A stretch of 64,000 bases of DNA from Alphaproteobacteria bacterium (GTDB lineage Bacteria > Pseudomonadota > Alphaproteobacteria > RF32 > CAG-239), in NCBI GenBank assembly GCA_015062535.1, contig SUUK01000002.1, forward strand, positions 162,724-226,723, in the 5' to 3' direction. The position numbers and the translations under genes are program-made. The notes beneath the pieces are model-generated. The model saw nothing but the letters and a program-made list of their open reading frames with translations. It did not search any database and was not told the origin of the DNA. Shown here piece after piece: positions 36,631 through 46,156 of this stretch (position 1 is the first letter of the stretch; every line of letters starts with the position of its first letter).

Positions 36631-38229
36631 TTAGTAGTTTTTAGTTACCCAGTCTTCGGCTCTCCATTTGCCATCTGTGGTTAGGGTTAAGATTATTGTA
36701 TTATCATCTATGTATATAGAATTGCTATTTGGCCATGGTTTTGCTTTGTATGTTAAGTAATCATATAATGATTGGGTCATTTTTATTTCGTTTTTATTTA
36801 CATAGCTCCAATAAATGTCAAAATCTGATCCAAAATAGTCTGTTTGGGTGTAGAATTTATATGCTTTTGATGGTAAGTGCCAAGGAATATATGGTGCAGA
36901 TAGTGTATAAGAATCTGTTTGTTCGTTTTGAGTTTTTATATAATATCTTTCTCTAAAGTTTAATACTCCACCTTGTACAAATGTGTATTTTTTTAAGGGA
37001 TTAAAGTTTTCTTTATTTTCTATATGGGTAGTTATTCTATTCATTAGGTTTGTTTCTGCAATAAAGCCTAGTTTCCATGTTTTTGAGGCATAGCTTAAAT
37101 TGTTTATGTTGCTAAAAATTAAAATACATAAACCTAAAGTGGTGATATTTTTTATAAATTGGTTAGAGTATTTTATTAATACAATAGCAGATAAAAGGTA
37201 GATATAGAATATTCCAAAAAACTCAATTCTTGGTTCATAGGTTACATAATGAGAGTTTTGGGAAATAAGAGTTGTGATTGTTGAAGATAGTAAAATTCCA
37301 AATATTGATATAATAAATAACGATATATGAGAAAGTGTTTTAGGTAGTTTGTTGTATAAACAAAGGACTGCTAAAAGGGTTAAACATAAGTTAAGGTATT
37401 TATATATAAATGGAATAAAATTTGTAGTTATGGTAAATTGGTTTATTGAAACTATGAAAGTATCATAAAGTTTTTGAGGTAATAAATTTAACTCTAGGCT
37501 TTTTGTATTGTATGTTGAAAATTGTAAATTATATTTTTTTAAGTAATGTTGAATTATTAAAAGCAAAGCAACAGAAATGCTTATAGATACAAAATAGCAA
37601 ATGGCATTTTTTATGGTTGTTTTTAGATTTAATTTATTAAAGCAAATATCTTGTAAAATAGTTGCAAAAAACAAAATACCAATAAGGCTTATAGATGGAG
37701 GATAGCCTCCAAGGCTTAATAAAAATAATAACGTTGCAAGAAGTTTAAGCAATAAAGGGTATTTGGAACTATTTGATTTTTTTATTAAAATAAATCCCAA
37801 AATTATGAAGAAAGGCCAGGATAAACAACTTAATGTAATAAATGCAAAATAAAGCCAAGAGATTACATAAGGCGAGGTTGTTGCAAATAAGCCAATTAAA
37901 ATATAAGAAATTTTGTTTGAGGTTAGGTTTGCTATTTTTAATATTAAGGAAATGCCAAGGCTATAAAATAATAGGGCGGTGATAATGGTTATTATTGGTA
38001 AAATCTTTTGTTCGGTTAAGATGTATTGAAGGATAAATTGCGAAAATCTACCTTCAAATAGACCACTAAATAAGGGGGTTTGTTCTTTTACCCAAGCCCA
38101 GTCGTGATTTCCCCATAGAAAATAAAATATAAAATGTGAATAAAAAATTAGGGTTAACAAAAAAAGTACTGACCACCTTTTTATGAAAGTATAGTCAATA
38201 AACTTTGATGTTAACTCGTTTTTTTGCAT
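36631..38229 (-). CDS. GtrII-type membrane glucosyltransferase (paralog 2)
   Basis: A 532-residue polytopic protein of the same family as those at 2.3, 39.2 and 40.8 kb: the first periplasmic loop has WGNHDWAWVKEQTP and SGLFEGRFSQF, the central part is about ten helices, and the C-terminal domain ends with the pattern PWPNSNSIYIDD. It starts 3 bases after the GtrB-like gene, indicating a transferase module in which GtrB makes the bactoprenol-linked sugar and this protein transfers it outside the membrane. The acceptor is not identifiable from sequence. Confidence 0.75.
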   Translation of the reverse strand: MQKNELTSKFIDYTFIKRWSVLFLLTLIFYSHFIFYFLWGNHDWAWVKEQTPLFSGLFEGRFSQFILQYILTEQKILPIITIITALLFYSLGISLILKIANLTSNKISYILIGLFATTSPYVISWLYFAFITLSCLSWPFFIILGFILIKKSNSSKYPLLLKLLATLLFLLSLGGYPPSISLIGILFFATILQDICFNKLNLKTTIKNAICYFVSISISVALLLIIQHYLKKYNLQFSTYNTKSLELNLLPQKLYDTFIVSINQFTITTNFIPFIYKYLNLCLTLLAVLCLYNKLPKTLSHISLFIISIFGILLSSTITTLISQNSHYVTYEPRIEFFGIFYIYLLSAIVLIKYSNQFIKNITTLGLCILIFSNINNLSYASKTWKLGFIAETNLMNRITTHIENKENFNPLKKYTFVQGGVLNFRERYYIKTQNEQTDSYTLSAPYIPWHLPSKAYKFYTQTDYFGSDFDIYWSYVNKNEIKMTQSLYDYLTYKAKPWPNSNSIYIDDNTIILTLTTDGKWRAEDWVTKNY

Positions 38230-38232
38230 GGG

Positions 38233-39174
38233 CTAATCCAAGTTTTTATCAATTATGTAGAGTGGGCGATTTTTTACTTCGATAAATATGCTAGCAATAT
38301 ATTCACCGATTATTCCCATAAACAATATTGTTATACCACTAAAGAATGTTATAACAGACATTAGTGAAGCCCAGCCAACTATTGTAGAATGGTTAAAGTA
38401 TGCAAAAATTGTCCATAGCATTAATATGAAGCTCAATGTTGAGATTAATACTCCAGAGAGGGTGATTAAATGTAATGGAACGGCTGAAAAGCTTGAAACA
38501 CCTTTTAAGGCAAATAATATCATCTTTTTTAAGGGGTATTTAGTTGTTCCAGCTTCTCTTTTTTTGCGGTCATAATAAACGTTTGTTGATTTGAAACCAA
38601 CTAGTGGAACAACAGCTCTTAAAAATAGATTTTTTTCTTTAAATTCGGACATTGCTTCTACGGCACGTTTGGAAAGTAATCTAAAATCTGCATGATTAGA
38701 AACTAGTTCTACGCCTAGAAGTTTCATTAGTTTATAAAACATAAGGGCTGAATTTCTTTTAAAGAAACTATCGGTTGTTCTTTTTTTTCTAACGCCGTAA
38801 ACAATCTCATAACCATTATCAAATTGTTTTATCATATCTTTTATAACGTTTATATCGTCTTGAAGGTCTGCATCAATGGTGATAAAACAATCAGCCTTGG
38901 TTGTGTATAGTCCTGCAAGAAGTGCTTCTTGATGCCCAAAGTTTCTAGATAAAGAAATACCTTTAACAAATGTGTTTTTTTTGTGTTCTTTTTCGATTAT
39001 GTTCCAAGTATTGTCTTTTGAACCATCATTTACAAAAACAAGTTTGCTGTTTTTAGAGATAAGTTCTTTTTTGATTAATGAAGATAGTAAATCACTTAGT
39101 TTTTTTATGGTTTTGGGAAGTATTTCTTCTTCATTAAAACATGGAATGATAATTGCTAAGTCTGTCGTTTTCAT
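38233..39174 (-). CDS. GtrB-like bactoprenol glycosyltransferase (GT2)
   Basis: A 313-residue family 2 glycosyltransferase. The N-terminal GT-A domain has AIIIPCFNEEEILPKT, VFVNDGSKDNTW, and DADLQDDINVI (the DxD-type metal site), plus RNFGHQEALLAG and NHADFRLLSKRAVEA. Two C-terminal transmembrane helices (about residues 230-300) lead to EYIASIFIEVKNRPLYI, typical of GtrB/DPM1-like enzymes. These transfer a sugar from UDP-Glc or a similar donor to undecaprenyl phosphate on the inner leaflet. It is adjacent to three GtrII-like genes. Confidence 0.88.
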   Translation of the reverse strand: MKTTDLAIIIPCFNEEEILPKTIKKLSDLLSSLIKKELISKNSKLVFVNDGSKDNTWNIIEKEHKKNTFVKGISLSRNFGHQEALLAGLYTTKADCFITIDADLQDDINVIKDMIKQFDNGYEIVYGVRKKRTTDSFFKRNSALMFYKLMKLLGVELVSNHADFRLLSKRAVEAMSEFKEKNLFLRAVVPLVGFKSTNVYYDRKKREAGTTKYPLKKMILFALKGVSSFSAVPLHLITLSGVLISTLSFILMLWTIFAYFNHSTIVGWASLMSVITFFSGITILFMGIIGEYIASIFIEVKNRPLYIIDKNLD

Positions 39175-39245
39175 ATTGCACCTATATTGAGGTTATAAAT
39201 AATTGTTTTATGTTTAACATATAACAAGTAATTTTTTTATTAATT

Positions 39246-40805
39246 TTATGGGCGTAGCTGTCTTAATTTTAATTTAAAATCATCTAAGCCATATTGGTTA
39301 TAAAAAATTATAATAATATTATTGTTTATAAATATTGAGTTTTCAGATGGCCAAGGAGAAGCTTTGGTCATAACAAAGTTGAATACCTCATCTGTTATAT
39401 CACTTGGGGTGATAATGGATGGGGTTTGAAGATAGTCTTTTGGGGTATAGAATTGAATGAGGTTTTCTCCTTGCCACATTGCAAGATATGGAAGAGAATG
39501 CAAGAAAACATCATCTTTTTGAAATTTTCCTTTGTAATATGATGGGCGAAGGGATATGTCGCCTGCTTGATAAAATCGATATTTTTTATTTGGGGTAAAG
39601 CTTGGGTGGTTTTCTATTCTATCAATAACTTCGTCTAGTATTCTAAACTCGGCATCGAATCCTTGTTTCCAAACTTTTAGCGCATGTATGTTGTTTAGGA
39701 TATTTAAAAAGATGATTATAAAACCAAAAATAATCCCTAAACTTTCAAATAAATTTGGTCTTAGCTTTAGTAATAGTACTAAGAAAAATGTATATAAAAA
39801 TGCGATACCATAAAAATCTATGCGAGAAACAAGTTCTGTTGGTGGAACTACAAGAAGTGTTGTGAGAGATGTTGCAAAAATGATACCAAAGAACAAAACC
39901 AATAATTTTAAGCGTTGTTGTATTGTAGATGATGTAAAGAATGCGCCAATTAAACCAATTAAACACATTATGGCAAGGGTTAATTTGTAGCCTTTTTCCA
40001 TAAAAGGAACACTAATAAAAAATTGCTCAAAAGAAATTTTTATTGTTGAGATAAGTTTTTGTGGCAAGGCATTTAATGGTGTTGTTTCGAGGTTGTATAC
40101 ATCATTTGGAGAAAAGATGTATAAGCTAAGCTTAAATAGGATTGTTGCAATTAAGATATTTAAGATGGTGTATTTGTATTTACTAAATAGTTGTTTTAGG
40201 GTTTTGTTGTTAAATAAAACTTCTATTATTAATTTACCCATAAGGCAAACAGCAAAAGTATTTATAATAGGTGGATAGCCTCCAAGTGGTAAATAAAAGC
40301 ATAAAATAGATAGGATTGATAAGAGGTATTTATTTTTGTGATTTGGTATTTTAGAAGATAAATATAAGCCTAAAATTGCAAAAAAAGTCCAAGCAAGACA
40401 GCTTATGGTTATAAATGTAAAATATAACCAAGATAGTGTGTAGGGGAGAGTTGCAAAAAAGGTAATTGTTAAGATGTAATTTAATTTAGATTTTTTTAGC
40501 TCCCAATATTTTGCAAGTAACCAAATAGCGAAGCTTAAAAAACAAAAACCAATTAAGTTGTTTAAAATAGGTAATATTTGCCCATTGGTTAGTAGGCGAT
40601 ATGGGATAAATTGAGTAAATCTTCCTTCAAATAAACCAGAAGAGAGTAAAAGTTCTTCTTTTATAAATTTTACATCATGGTTGCCCCACATAAAATTTAA
40701 TGTGTGGTATAGGTATGTAAAATTAATGATTAAAAAGCTTATAATTAAGGATTTTATATCGTTTTTATCAGGAACAAGAGATAGTTTTTTTAAAAAATTT
40801 TTCAT
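39246..40805 (-). CDS. GtrII-type membrane glucosyltransferase (paralog 3)
   Basis: A 519-residue member of the same family, with WGNHDVKFIKEELL and SGLFEGRFTQF in the first loop and PWPSENSIFINN near the end. It shares the order of helices with its neighbours; sequence identity by eye is moderate, with the loop and C-terminal motifs strongest. The Trp of NHDW is replaced by Val here. The gene starts right after the stop of paralog 4 (TAG then ATG), and there are 71 bases before the GtrB-like gene. Confidence 0.72.
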   Translation of the reverse strand: MKNFLKKLSLVPDKNDIKSLIISFLIINFTYLYHTLNFMWGNHDVKFIKEELLLSSGLFEGRFTQFIPYRLLTNGQILPILNNLIGFCFLSFAIWLLAKYWELKKSKLNYILTITFFATLPYTLSWLYFTFITISCLAWTFFAILGLYLSSKIPNHKNKYLLSILSILCFYLPLGGYPPIINTFAVCLMGKLIIEVLFNNKTLKQLFSKYKYTILNILIATILFKLSLYIFSPNDVYNLETTPLNALPQKLISTIKISFEQFFISVPFMEKGYKLTLAIMCLIGLIGAFFTSSTIQQRLKLLVLFFGIIFATSLTTLLVVPPTELVSRIDFYGIAFLYTFFLVLLLKLRPNLFESLGIIFGFIIIFLNILNNIHALKVWKQGFDAEFRILDEVIDRIENHPSFTPNKKYRFYQAGDISLRPSYYKGKFQKDDVFLHSLPYLAMWQGENLIQFYTPKDYLQTPSIITPSDITDEVFNFVMTKASPWPSENSIFINNNIIIIFYNQYGLDDFKLKLRQLRP

Positions 40806-42407
40806 CTAATATTTCCTTTTTATTAAATTGAATTGCTCTTTTAGGGCATTTTTTCCAGTTTTAGACAATGCTATAATGTTATAAAAGTCATCAGAATACA
40901 TAGAATCTTTTGATGGCCAAGTTTGTATTTTGGTTTGGAAAAAATCTATCATTTGGTTAGAAAAATTATTTGTATCTACTGCAGATCCTCTACGCACAAA
41001 AGGTGTTGGTGCATAGAAGTTATAAAATTCTTGAGGTATCCAATGTCTTATAAATGGAATTTCTAAGTTATAGTAACCATATTTTTCGTATTTATTGGAG
41101 GTATAGTATTTTGAGCGAAGAGGGAGTTCTCCTGCTTGGACAATTGTTCGAAGTCTTCTTGATGAAGATGGTTTTATTTCTTCTATTCTGTTTGTTAATC
41201 TATCAAGTAAAAACATTTCTGCTTTAAAACCAAGTATTTGAGTTTTGGTGTAGGTTAAGTTTGATAAGGTGTTTATGGATATTAAAAGTATAGAAATTAG
41301 GGTTATGATGTTTTTTAGAAATTGATTTTGTTTTTTTAATAAAAATAGCAGGCAAAACATTATTAGGCATGGAATCGAATAAAAATCAGCTCTAACCATA
41401 TATGTTATAGGGTCATGTTTTGAAAAGTAGCTACTAGGATTTACTCCTGTTAAAAGGGCTGAAAATTTTATACCAAGAAAAAGAGCGATAATTAGCAATA
41501 TTCTAAAAAATGTAGTGCAAATATTGGTTAATGAGAATGTATAGCAAAAAACAAATGCCAAAATGATGAGTGTGGTTAAAAGCTTAAAAGTTATAGAAAA
41601 GAATGGTTGTGGCTGGATTAGAGATAAAAAACTAGCGCCAAGAGTTGTTGGGATATTGGTTAGAAAACTTAGAAAACTTAAAGTTTGATTGTTATATAGA
41701 GTTAGCATTAAATTTTTTTCTTGTAAGTGCTTATATATGAAATACAAAATAGCAAAAGAAATACATAAAGGGATTAAAAATATAATGGCTTTTTTGATTA
41801 TGGGTATAATGACATTCTTATTGTAATAGTCATAGATTAGATATAAGATTGACGCTGTTACATATAAGTTGGCAGATGCTGGATAGCCACCAATGGAAAA
41901 TAGTAATAATAGTGTTGAAGCAAGAAGGTTAATTGTAAGATGTGATGATAAGGCTTTTTTTGTAAAAAGAAGCGAAAAAGTGATAATAAGTGGCCAGGTT
42001 AGTTGGCTAAATAGAATAAATTGAAAGTAAGTTATTTCATTTATAAATGGCAGAGATATTGTTGCTAGGATTATTAAACATAATTTTACAAAAGGTTCAT
42101 TAAACTCAAAAAAACGTGTAGCAAGAAGAACTATTGCGAGTGTATATGTGGTTATGCCAAATAATAAATTAAAAACAGGCAATATGTGTCCATCTAAGAG
42201 GATTGTTATAAATGTGTATTGGGCAAAACGACCCTCAATAAGTCCACCTTTAAAATTTGTATCGCGAAGCATTGGCATCCAGTCGTGGTTGCCCCATATA
42301 AAATTAAAAATAAATGGCATAAAGGTTATGCATAGAAAACCTAAAGCTATAAGCCAGAGGTGTAGCTCTTTTTTTGATAATAATTTAATAGACTTTAAGT
42401 TTGGCAT
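40806..42407 (-). CDS. GtrII-type membrane glucosyltransferase (paralog 4)
   Basis: A 533-residue polytopic membrane protein. The first loop reads WGNHDWMPMLRDT and then GGLIEGRFAQY, and the C-terminal region has TWPSKDSMYSDD. It is the first gene of the four-gene glucosyltransferase group. The helices are arranged as in the others. Four related copies in one window suggest variation of surface polysaccharide decoration, with different acceptors or positions. The donor is presumably made by the GtrB-like enzyme. Confidence 0.72.
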   Translation of the reverse strand: MPNLKSIKLLSKKELHLWLIALGFLCITFMPFIFNFIWGNHDWMPMLRDTNFKGGLIEGRFAQYTFITILLDGHILPVFNLLFGITTYTLAIVLLATRFFEFNEPFVKLCLIILATISLPFINEITYFQFILFSQLTWPLIITFSLLFTKKALSSHLTINLLASTLLLLFSIGGYPASANLYVTASILYLIYDYYNKNVIIPIIKKAIIFLIPLCISFAILYFIYKHLQEKNLMLTLYNNQTLSFLSFLTNIPTTLGASFLSLIQPQPFFSITFKLLTTLIILAFVFCYTFSLTNICTTFFRILLIIALFLGIKFSALLTGVNPSSYFSKHDPITYMVRADFYSIPCLIMFCLLFLLKKQNQFLKNIITLISILLISINTLSNLTYTKTQILGFKAEMFLLDRLTNRIEEIKPSSSRRLRTIVQAGELPLRSKYYTSNKYEKYGYYNLEIPFIRHWIPQEFYNFYAPTPFVRRGSAVDTNNFSNQMIDFFQTKIQTWPSKDSMYSDDFYNIIALSKTGKNALKEQFNLIKRKY

Positions 42408-42438
42408 TTAAAAAAGCTTTCTTTTTTGTTTTATATCA

Positions 42439-42468
42439 TTGACACTTTAAGGCTAAAATGTCTAAGAT
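42439..42468 (+). promoter_or_regulatory. Promoter of the DUF192 gene
   Basis: TTGACA (42439-42444) and TAAGAT (42463-42468) with 18-base spacing. Transcription would begin near 42475, just upstream of the AGGGGG ribosome-binding site, which supports the ATG at 42493. Confidence 0.55.
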
Positions 42469-42492
42469 ATGGTAAATTATAGGGGGTATTTT

Positions 42493-42924
42493 ATGTTTTA
42501 TAAAGTTTTTTGTTTAAGTTGTTTGGTGGTTATTTTAGGTTTTTATGCATTAATGGATGAAAGACTTTGTGTTGAAGATAAGTTTTGCTATAATATAAAG
42601 GTTGCAAAAACTCCTAAAAAGATGTCAAAAGGGTTGATGTTTGTAAAAAGTATGCCAGAAAATGAGGGAATGTTGTTTGACTTTAGGTTGTATGACAGAA
42701 AAGGGGTTGCAATGTGGATGAAAAACACATTTATTTATCTTGATATGGTGTTTATTGGATGTGATAAAAAGATTAAAGATGTTTATAAAAATGCGAAACC
42801 ACATAGCTTGGAACATATAAGAAGCGATGAAGATTTTTGTTATATATTAGAGATAAATGGTGGGGAATTTGATAAAAGAGGTATGAAAATTGGTGATGAT
42901 GTTATAATAAAACCCGCATTGTAG
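42493..42924 (+). CDS. DUF192 family protein
   Basis: A 143-residue small exported protein starting MFYKVFCL; an upstream in-frame start at 42469 lies in the promoter. A hydrophobic N-terminus acts as a signal or anchor. The DUF192 domain has the pattern AKTPKKMSKGLMFVKSMPENEGMLFDF followed by MWMKNTFIYLDMVFI, and ends GMKIGDDVII. The function is unknown; a periplasmic role is likely. The stop codon lies within the terminator hairpin. Confidence 0.88.
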   Translation: MFYKVFCLSCLVVILGFYALMDERLCVEDKFCYNIKVAKTPKKMSKGLMFVKSMPENEGMLFDFRLYDRKGVAMWMKNTFIYLDMVFIGCDKKIKDVYKNAKPHSLEHIRSDEDFCYILEINGGEFDKRGMKIGDDVIIKPAL

Positions 42925-42934
42925 CGGGTTTTTA
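42909..42934 (+). terminator. Terminator overlapping the DUF192 stop codon
   Basis: An 8-bp stem AAACCCGC / GCGGGTTT with an ATTGTA loop, then TTT. It lies between convergent genes. Confidence 0.75.
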
Positions 42935-42936
42935 GG

Positions 42937-45789
42937 TTAAAAATCACGTCCTTTAGTTAAAGGAATTGGAGTTTTTTGTTTATTAGAATTTTGTTTTATT
43001 TTTTTCAATAATTCATCTTTAGATATAGTTAAGGTTATATCTTTTGATTTTAAGTAATCTATAAAATTACTTAAATTTTCTTCAGATATAATATCAATGG
43101 TTTTGGGACCTGCTTTTACTTTAATAAAAAATTCAGGGTGTTCATTTAGAGCTTGTTGCCAAATAAATTGTCTTATTTTTTCTTTATCACCAGATCCTGT
43201 TGCAATAGTATTTCCATTTTGGGTTAGGGGGATTTTTTCGGAGAAATATTTTAACCCAAGGTCAGTATCAAGTTTTTCTCTTATTTGGTTTGGTATTTCT
43301 ATACCTTGAGTTTTGAGGAAGTTTTTGAATTCAATCAAATTTTCTTCTGGTATAACATCAATGGTTTTGGAACCTGCTTTTACTTTAATAAAAAGATTAG
43401 GGTGCTCTGTTAGAGCTTGTTGCCAAACAGATTGTCTTATTTTTTCTTTATCGTTAGCTCCTTTTGTAACAGTATTTCCATTTTGGGTTAGGGGGAGTTT
43501 TCCTAAGAAATATGCTAACCCAAGGTCAGTATCAAGTTTTTCTCTTATTTGGTTTGGTATTTCTATACCTTGAGTTTTAAGGAAGTTTTTGAATTCAATC
43601 AAATTTTCTTCTGGTATGATATCGATGGTTAGGTTACCTGTTTTTACTTTAATAAAAAGTTCAGGGTGTTCATTTAGAGCTTGTTGCCAAATAAATTGTC
43701 TTATTTTTTCTTTATCACTAGATCCTTTTGCAAGAGTATTTCCATTTTTGGTTAGGGGTAGTTTTTCGAAGAAATATTTTAAACCAAGGTCAGTGTCAAG
43801 TTTTTCTCTTATTTGGTTTGGTATTTCTATACCTTGAGTTTTGAGGAACTTTTTGAATTCAATTATATTTTCTTTTGGTACGGCATCGATGGTTAGGGTA
43901 CCTGCTTTTACTTTAATAAATAACTCAGGGAGTTCATTTAGAGCTTGTTGCCAAATAGATAGTCTTATTTTTTCTTTATCACTAAATCCTGTTGCAATAG
44001 TATTTCCCTTTTGGGTTAGTGGAATTTTTTGTAAGAAAAGTATCCTAGTAAGGTCTGTGTTAAGTTTTTCTCTTATTTGGTTTGGTATTTCTATACCTTG
44101 AGTTTTGAGGAACTTTTTGAACTCAATTATATTTTCTTTGGGTACAACATCAATAGTTCTGGAACCAGCTTTTACTTTAATAAAAAGATTAGGGTATTCT
44201 TTTAGAGCTTGTTGCCAAATATATTGTCTTGTTTTTTCTTTATCTTTAGATCCTATTGCAATAGTATTTCCCTTTTGGGTTAGTGGAATGTTTTGTAAGA
44301 AAAGTATCCATGTAAGGTCTGTATCCAGTTTTTCTCGTGAAGGTGTAGCGCTATTATCTGACAGCATTTGGTTAAAACGCATATTATAAATATCTTCTAT
44401 ATTAGTATAGGTTTCAAAAAGTTTTGGAATATAGTTAGAAGTTTTTTCAGCTGAATGATGGGTTTTCTGTGTATTTAGGTTTCTTTGTAAATCTTTATGG
44501 ATGATGGCTACATCTTCTGCTATATCCATAAAGAGGACTTGTCCGTTGGCTCGAATTTCATCTAATACAGATGAGGAATCTGTTTTTTTGAAGCAAATAT
44601 CTACGATTAAGGCAAGTTTATCAGGATTTTCTTTATTTGAGCGAAGAACACGTCCGCCACATTGGGCTGAGCGAACTTTGGAAGATGTTGGGTAGTTAAA
44701 GCAAATTTCTGCTTTAGGGTTTGAATAGCCTTCTGATATACGATTTACTTGAATTAGGACAGGAAAATTGCCTTGGTTAAATTCATCTAAAACAGATTCA
44801 TCTGAATTAGTGTGGTATGCTTTGGCAATTTGTTTACCAGCTTTTACGTTAAAAGTTTTGGCTAGCTCGTTTGCTTCTTCTTGGTTTGGGGTGTTGATAA
44901 TGGTTGTTTTGCCTTTTAGTTTACCAATAGAAGCATCTTCACCAAATAGATAAAAGTTTGCAATTTCTTCACGAATACCGGTTAGGTGTGATTGTTTTAA
45001 GATTTCTGATAGTTTTTCAGGATCATAATCACCTGATGAATTTTTGGCATCAGTTAAGTCTACGGCTGTACGAGAGACCATAAGTGAGTTTTTAAAACTA
45101 CATAAAAGTCCATTTTCTACACCTTCTCGAAGGGTGACAGAATCGATTGTTTTACCAAAAACGTTGGCACAATCTCTATCTTTGTCATACTCTGGAGTGG
45201 CTGTAAAGCCATATAAACAAGCATGACTAAAAGCTTGAGCTACACGTTGGCGATTTTGAGATAATATATGATGAGCTTCATCACAGAGAACTAAGCCTAT
45301 ATTTTCTTGTCCTACTTCGTTTAGCATTTTTTCCATTGAAGCATAGGTACAAGTGATGATTGGGGAAGATGGTGTTTTTTCTTTGCCATAGTAGGCCCCG
45401 ATATCATCTTCGTTAAAGTTTGTTTTTTCTATAAAATCTTTTTTTACTTGTTCTAGAACTTTTGTACTTTCTTCAAGTATGATGATTTTTTTATTTGGTT
45501 CTATATAGCGATAGCTTTCAGCTAATGCTATCATAAGGTAAGTTTTACCAAAAGCAGTGCAAGCATGAAAATAGCCTTGTGATATAGCTGTTTCATCTGT
45601 TTTAGGGTCTACTAATTTTAAGATACTATCTAATTGACGGTCTTTTAAGTCTAGGTCATCATTAATATATTTTTCTATTAAGCCATTTTTTAGTTTAGTA
45701 AAATTTAGACGGCGAGAAGAGCGTTTTTTATATTGTTCTTTATGTCTTTCTAGGCGATATTTTTTTATTTTTAATTCACTTGATGGCAT
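42937..45789 (-). CDS. Superfamily II DNA/RNA helicase with five C-terminal 88-residue repeats
   Basis: A 950-residue SF2 helicase-like ATPase. Motif I is ACTAFGKTYL near residue 80 (GKT kept; the usual TGSGKT prefix changed), motif II is LCDEAHH near 170 (DEAH), then TATPE, and the RecA-2 part ends with motif VI QCGGRVLRSN. This is the restriction-enzyme/DEAD-like helicase architecture, without a nuclease motif. From residue 485 (44337) five tandem repeats of exactly 88 residues (264 bp) follow, each with the order REKLDTD, GNTxATG, DKEKIRQ, IWQQALNEHPELFIKVKAG, IEFKKFLKTQGIEIPNQI. The last unit is truncated and divergent. The repeats may bind nucleic acid. Confidence 0.82.
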   Translation of the reverse strand: MPSSELKIKKYRLERHKEQYKKRSSRRLNFTKLKNGLIEKYINDDLDLKDRQLDSILKLVDPKTDETAISQGYFHACTAFGKTYLMIALAESYRYIEPNKKIIILEESTKVLEQVKKDFIEKTNFNEDDIGAYYGKEKTPSSPIITCTYASMEKMLNEVGQENIGLVLCDEAHHILSQNRQRVAQAFSHACLYGFTATPEYDKDRDCANVFGKTIDSVTLREGVENGLLCSFKNSLMVSRTAVDLTDAKNSSGDYDPEKLSEILKQSHLTGIREEIANFYLFGEDASIGKLKGKTTIINTPNQEEANELAKTFNVKAGKQIAKAYHTNSDESVLDEFNQGNFPVLIQVNRISEGYSNPKAEICFNYPTSSKVRSAQCGGRVLRSNKENPDKLALIVDICFKKTDSSSVLDEIRANGQVLFMDIAEDVAIIHKDLQRNLNTQKTHHSAEKTSNYIPKLFETYTNIEDIYNMRFNQMLSDNSATPSREKLDTDLTWILFLQNIPLTQKGNTIAIGSKDKEKTRQYIWQQALKEYPNLFIKVKAGSRTIDVVPKENIIEFKKFLKTQGIEIPNQIREKLNTDLTRILFLQKIPLTQKGNTIATGFSDKEKIRLSIWQQALNELPELFIKVKAGTLTIDAVPKENIIEFKKFLKTQGIEIPNQIREKLDTDLGLKYFFEKLPLTKNGNTLAKGSSDKEKIRQFIWQQALNEHPELFIKVKTGNLTIDIIPEENLIEFKNFLKTQGIEIPNQIREKLDTDLGLAYFLGKLPLTQNGNTVTKGANDKEKIRQSVWQQALTEHPNLFIKVKAGSKTIDVIPEENLIEFKNFLKTQGIEIPNQIREKLDTDLGLKYFSEKIPLTQNGNTIATGSGDKEKIRQFIWQQALNEHPEFFIKVKAGPKTIDIISEENLSNFIDYLKSKDITLTISKDELLKKIKQNSNKQKTPIPLTKGRDF
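43018..44337 (-). repeat. Five tandem 264-bp coding repeats
   Basis: Units at 44337-44074, 44073-43810, 43809-43546, 43545-43282 and 43281-about 43018 within the helicase gene. The period is exactly 264 bp (88 codons). Units 1-4 end in the same GIEIPNQI phrase; unit 5 diverges at its 3' end. Confidence 0.9.
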
Positions 45790-45860
45790 ATATGTTCTCC
45801 TCTATGCTTTTAAAATATGAGGAGATTATATCATGGAATCGAGGTATTCGCAAGCAAAAA

Positions 45861-45881
45861 AATAAGGGGTAGAACCCCTTA
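45861..45881 (-). terminator. Terminator of infA
   Basis: A stem AAGGGGT / ACCCCTT on the minus strand, followed by ATTTTTTT. Confidence 0.75.
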
Positions 45882-45886
45882 ATAAA

Positions 45887-46108
45887 TTAGTCTTTATGGC
45901 GGAAAGTGATGCGACCTTTGGTTAAATCATAAGGGGTCATTTCGATATCTACCTTATCACCAACCATAACACGAATGCGGAATTTACGCATTTTGCCAGC
46001 AGTGTGTGCCAAAATCTCAACACCATTTTCTAGGCGAACTCTAAACATTGCGTTTGGGAGTTTTTCTATTACATCACCAGTAAATTCCAAAAGTTCTTCT
46101 TTACTCAT
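45887..46108 (-). CDS. infA: Translation initiation factor IF-1
   Basis: A 73-residue OB-fold protein that binds the ribosomal A site during initiation, together with IF-2 and IF-3. It has the family core [39 protein letters not shown], and ends [10 protein letters not shown]. The length and motifs are standard. The gene stands alone with its own terminator; the start ATG has an AAGGATC ribosome-binding site. Confidence 0.97.
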   Translation of the reverse strand: MSKEELLEFTGDVIEKLPNAMFRVRLENGVEILAHTAGKMRKFRIRVMVGDKVDIEMTPYDLTKGRITFRHKD

Positions 46109-46156
46109 AAATTGATCCTTATAAATTCTTTTTTTTGCTATATATACCGCAAAATA

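Noticed and set aside
43097..44389. Series of regularly spaced ORFs on the plus strand
   Set aside because: They are antisense shadows of the 264-bp helicase repeats, with the same period and no ribosome-binding sites.
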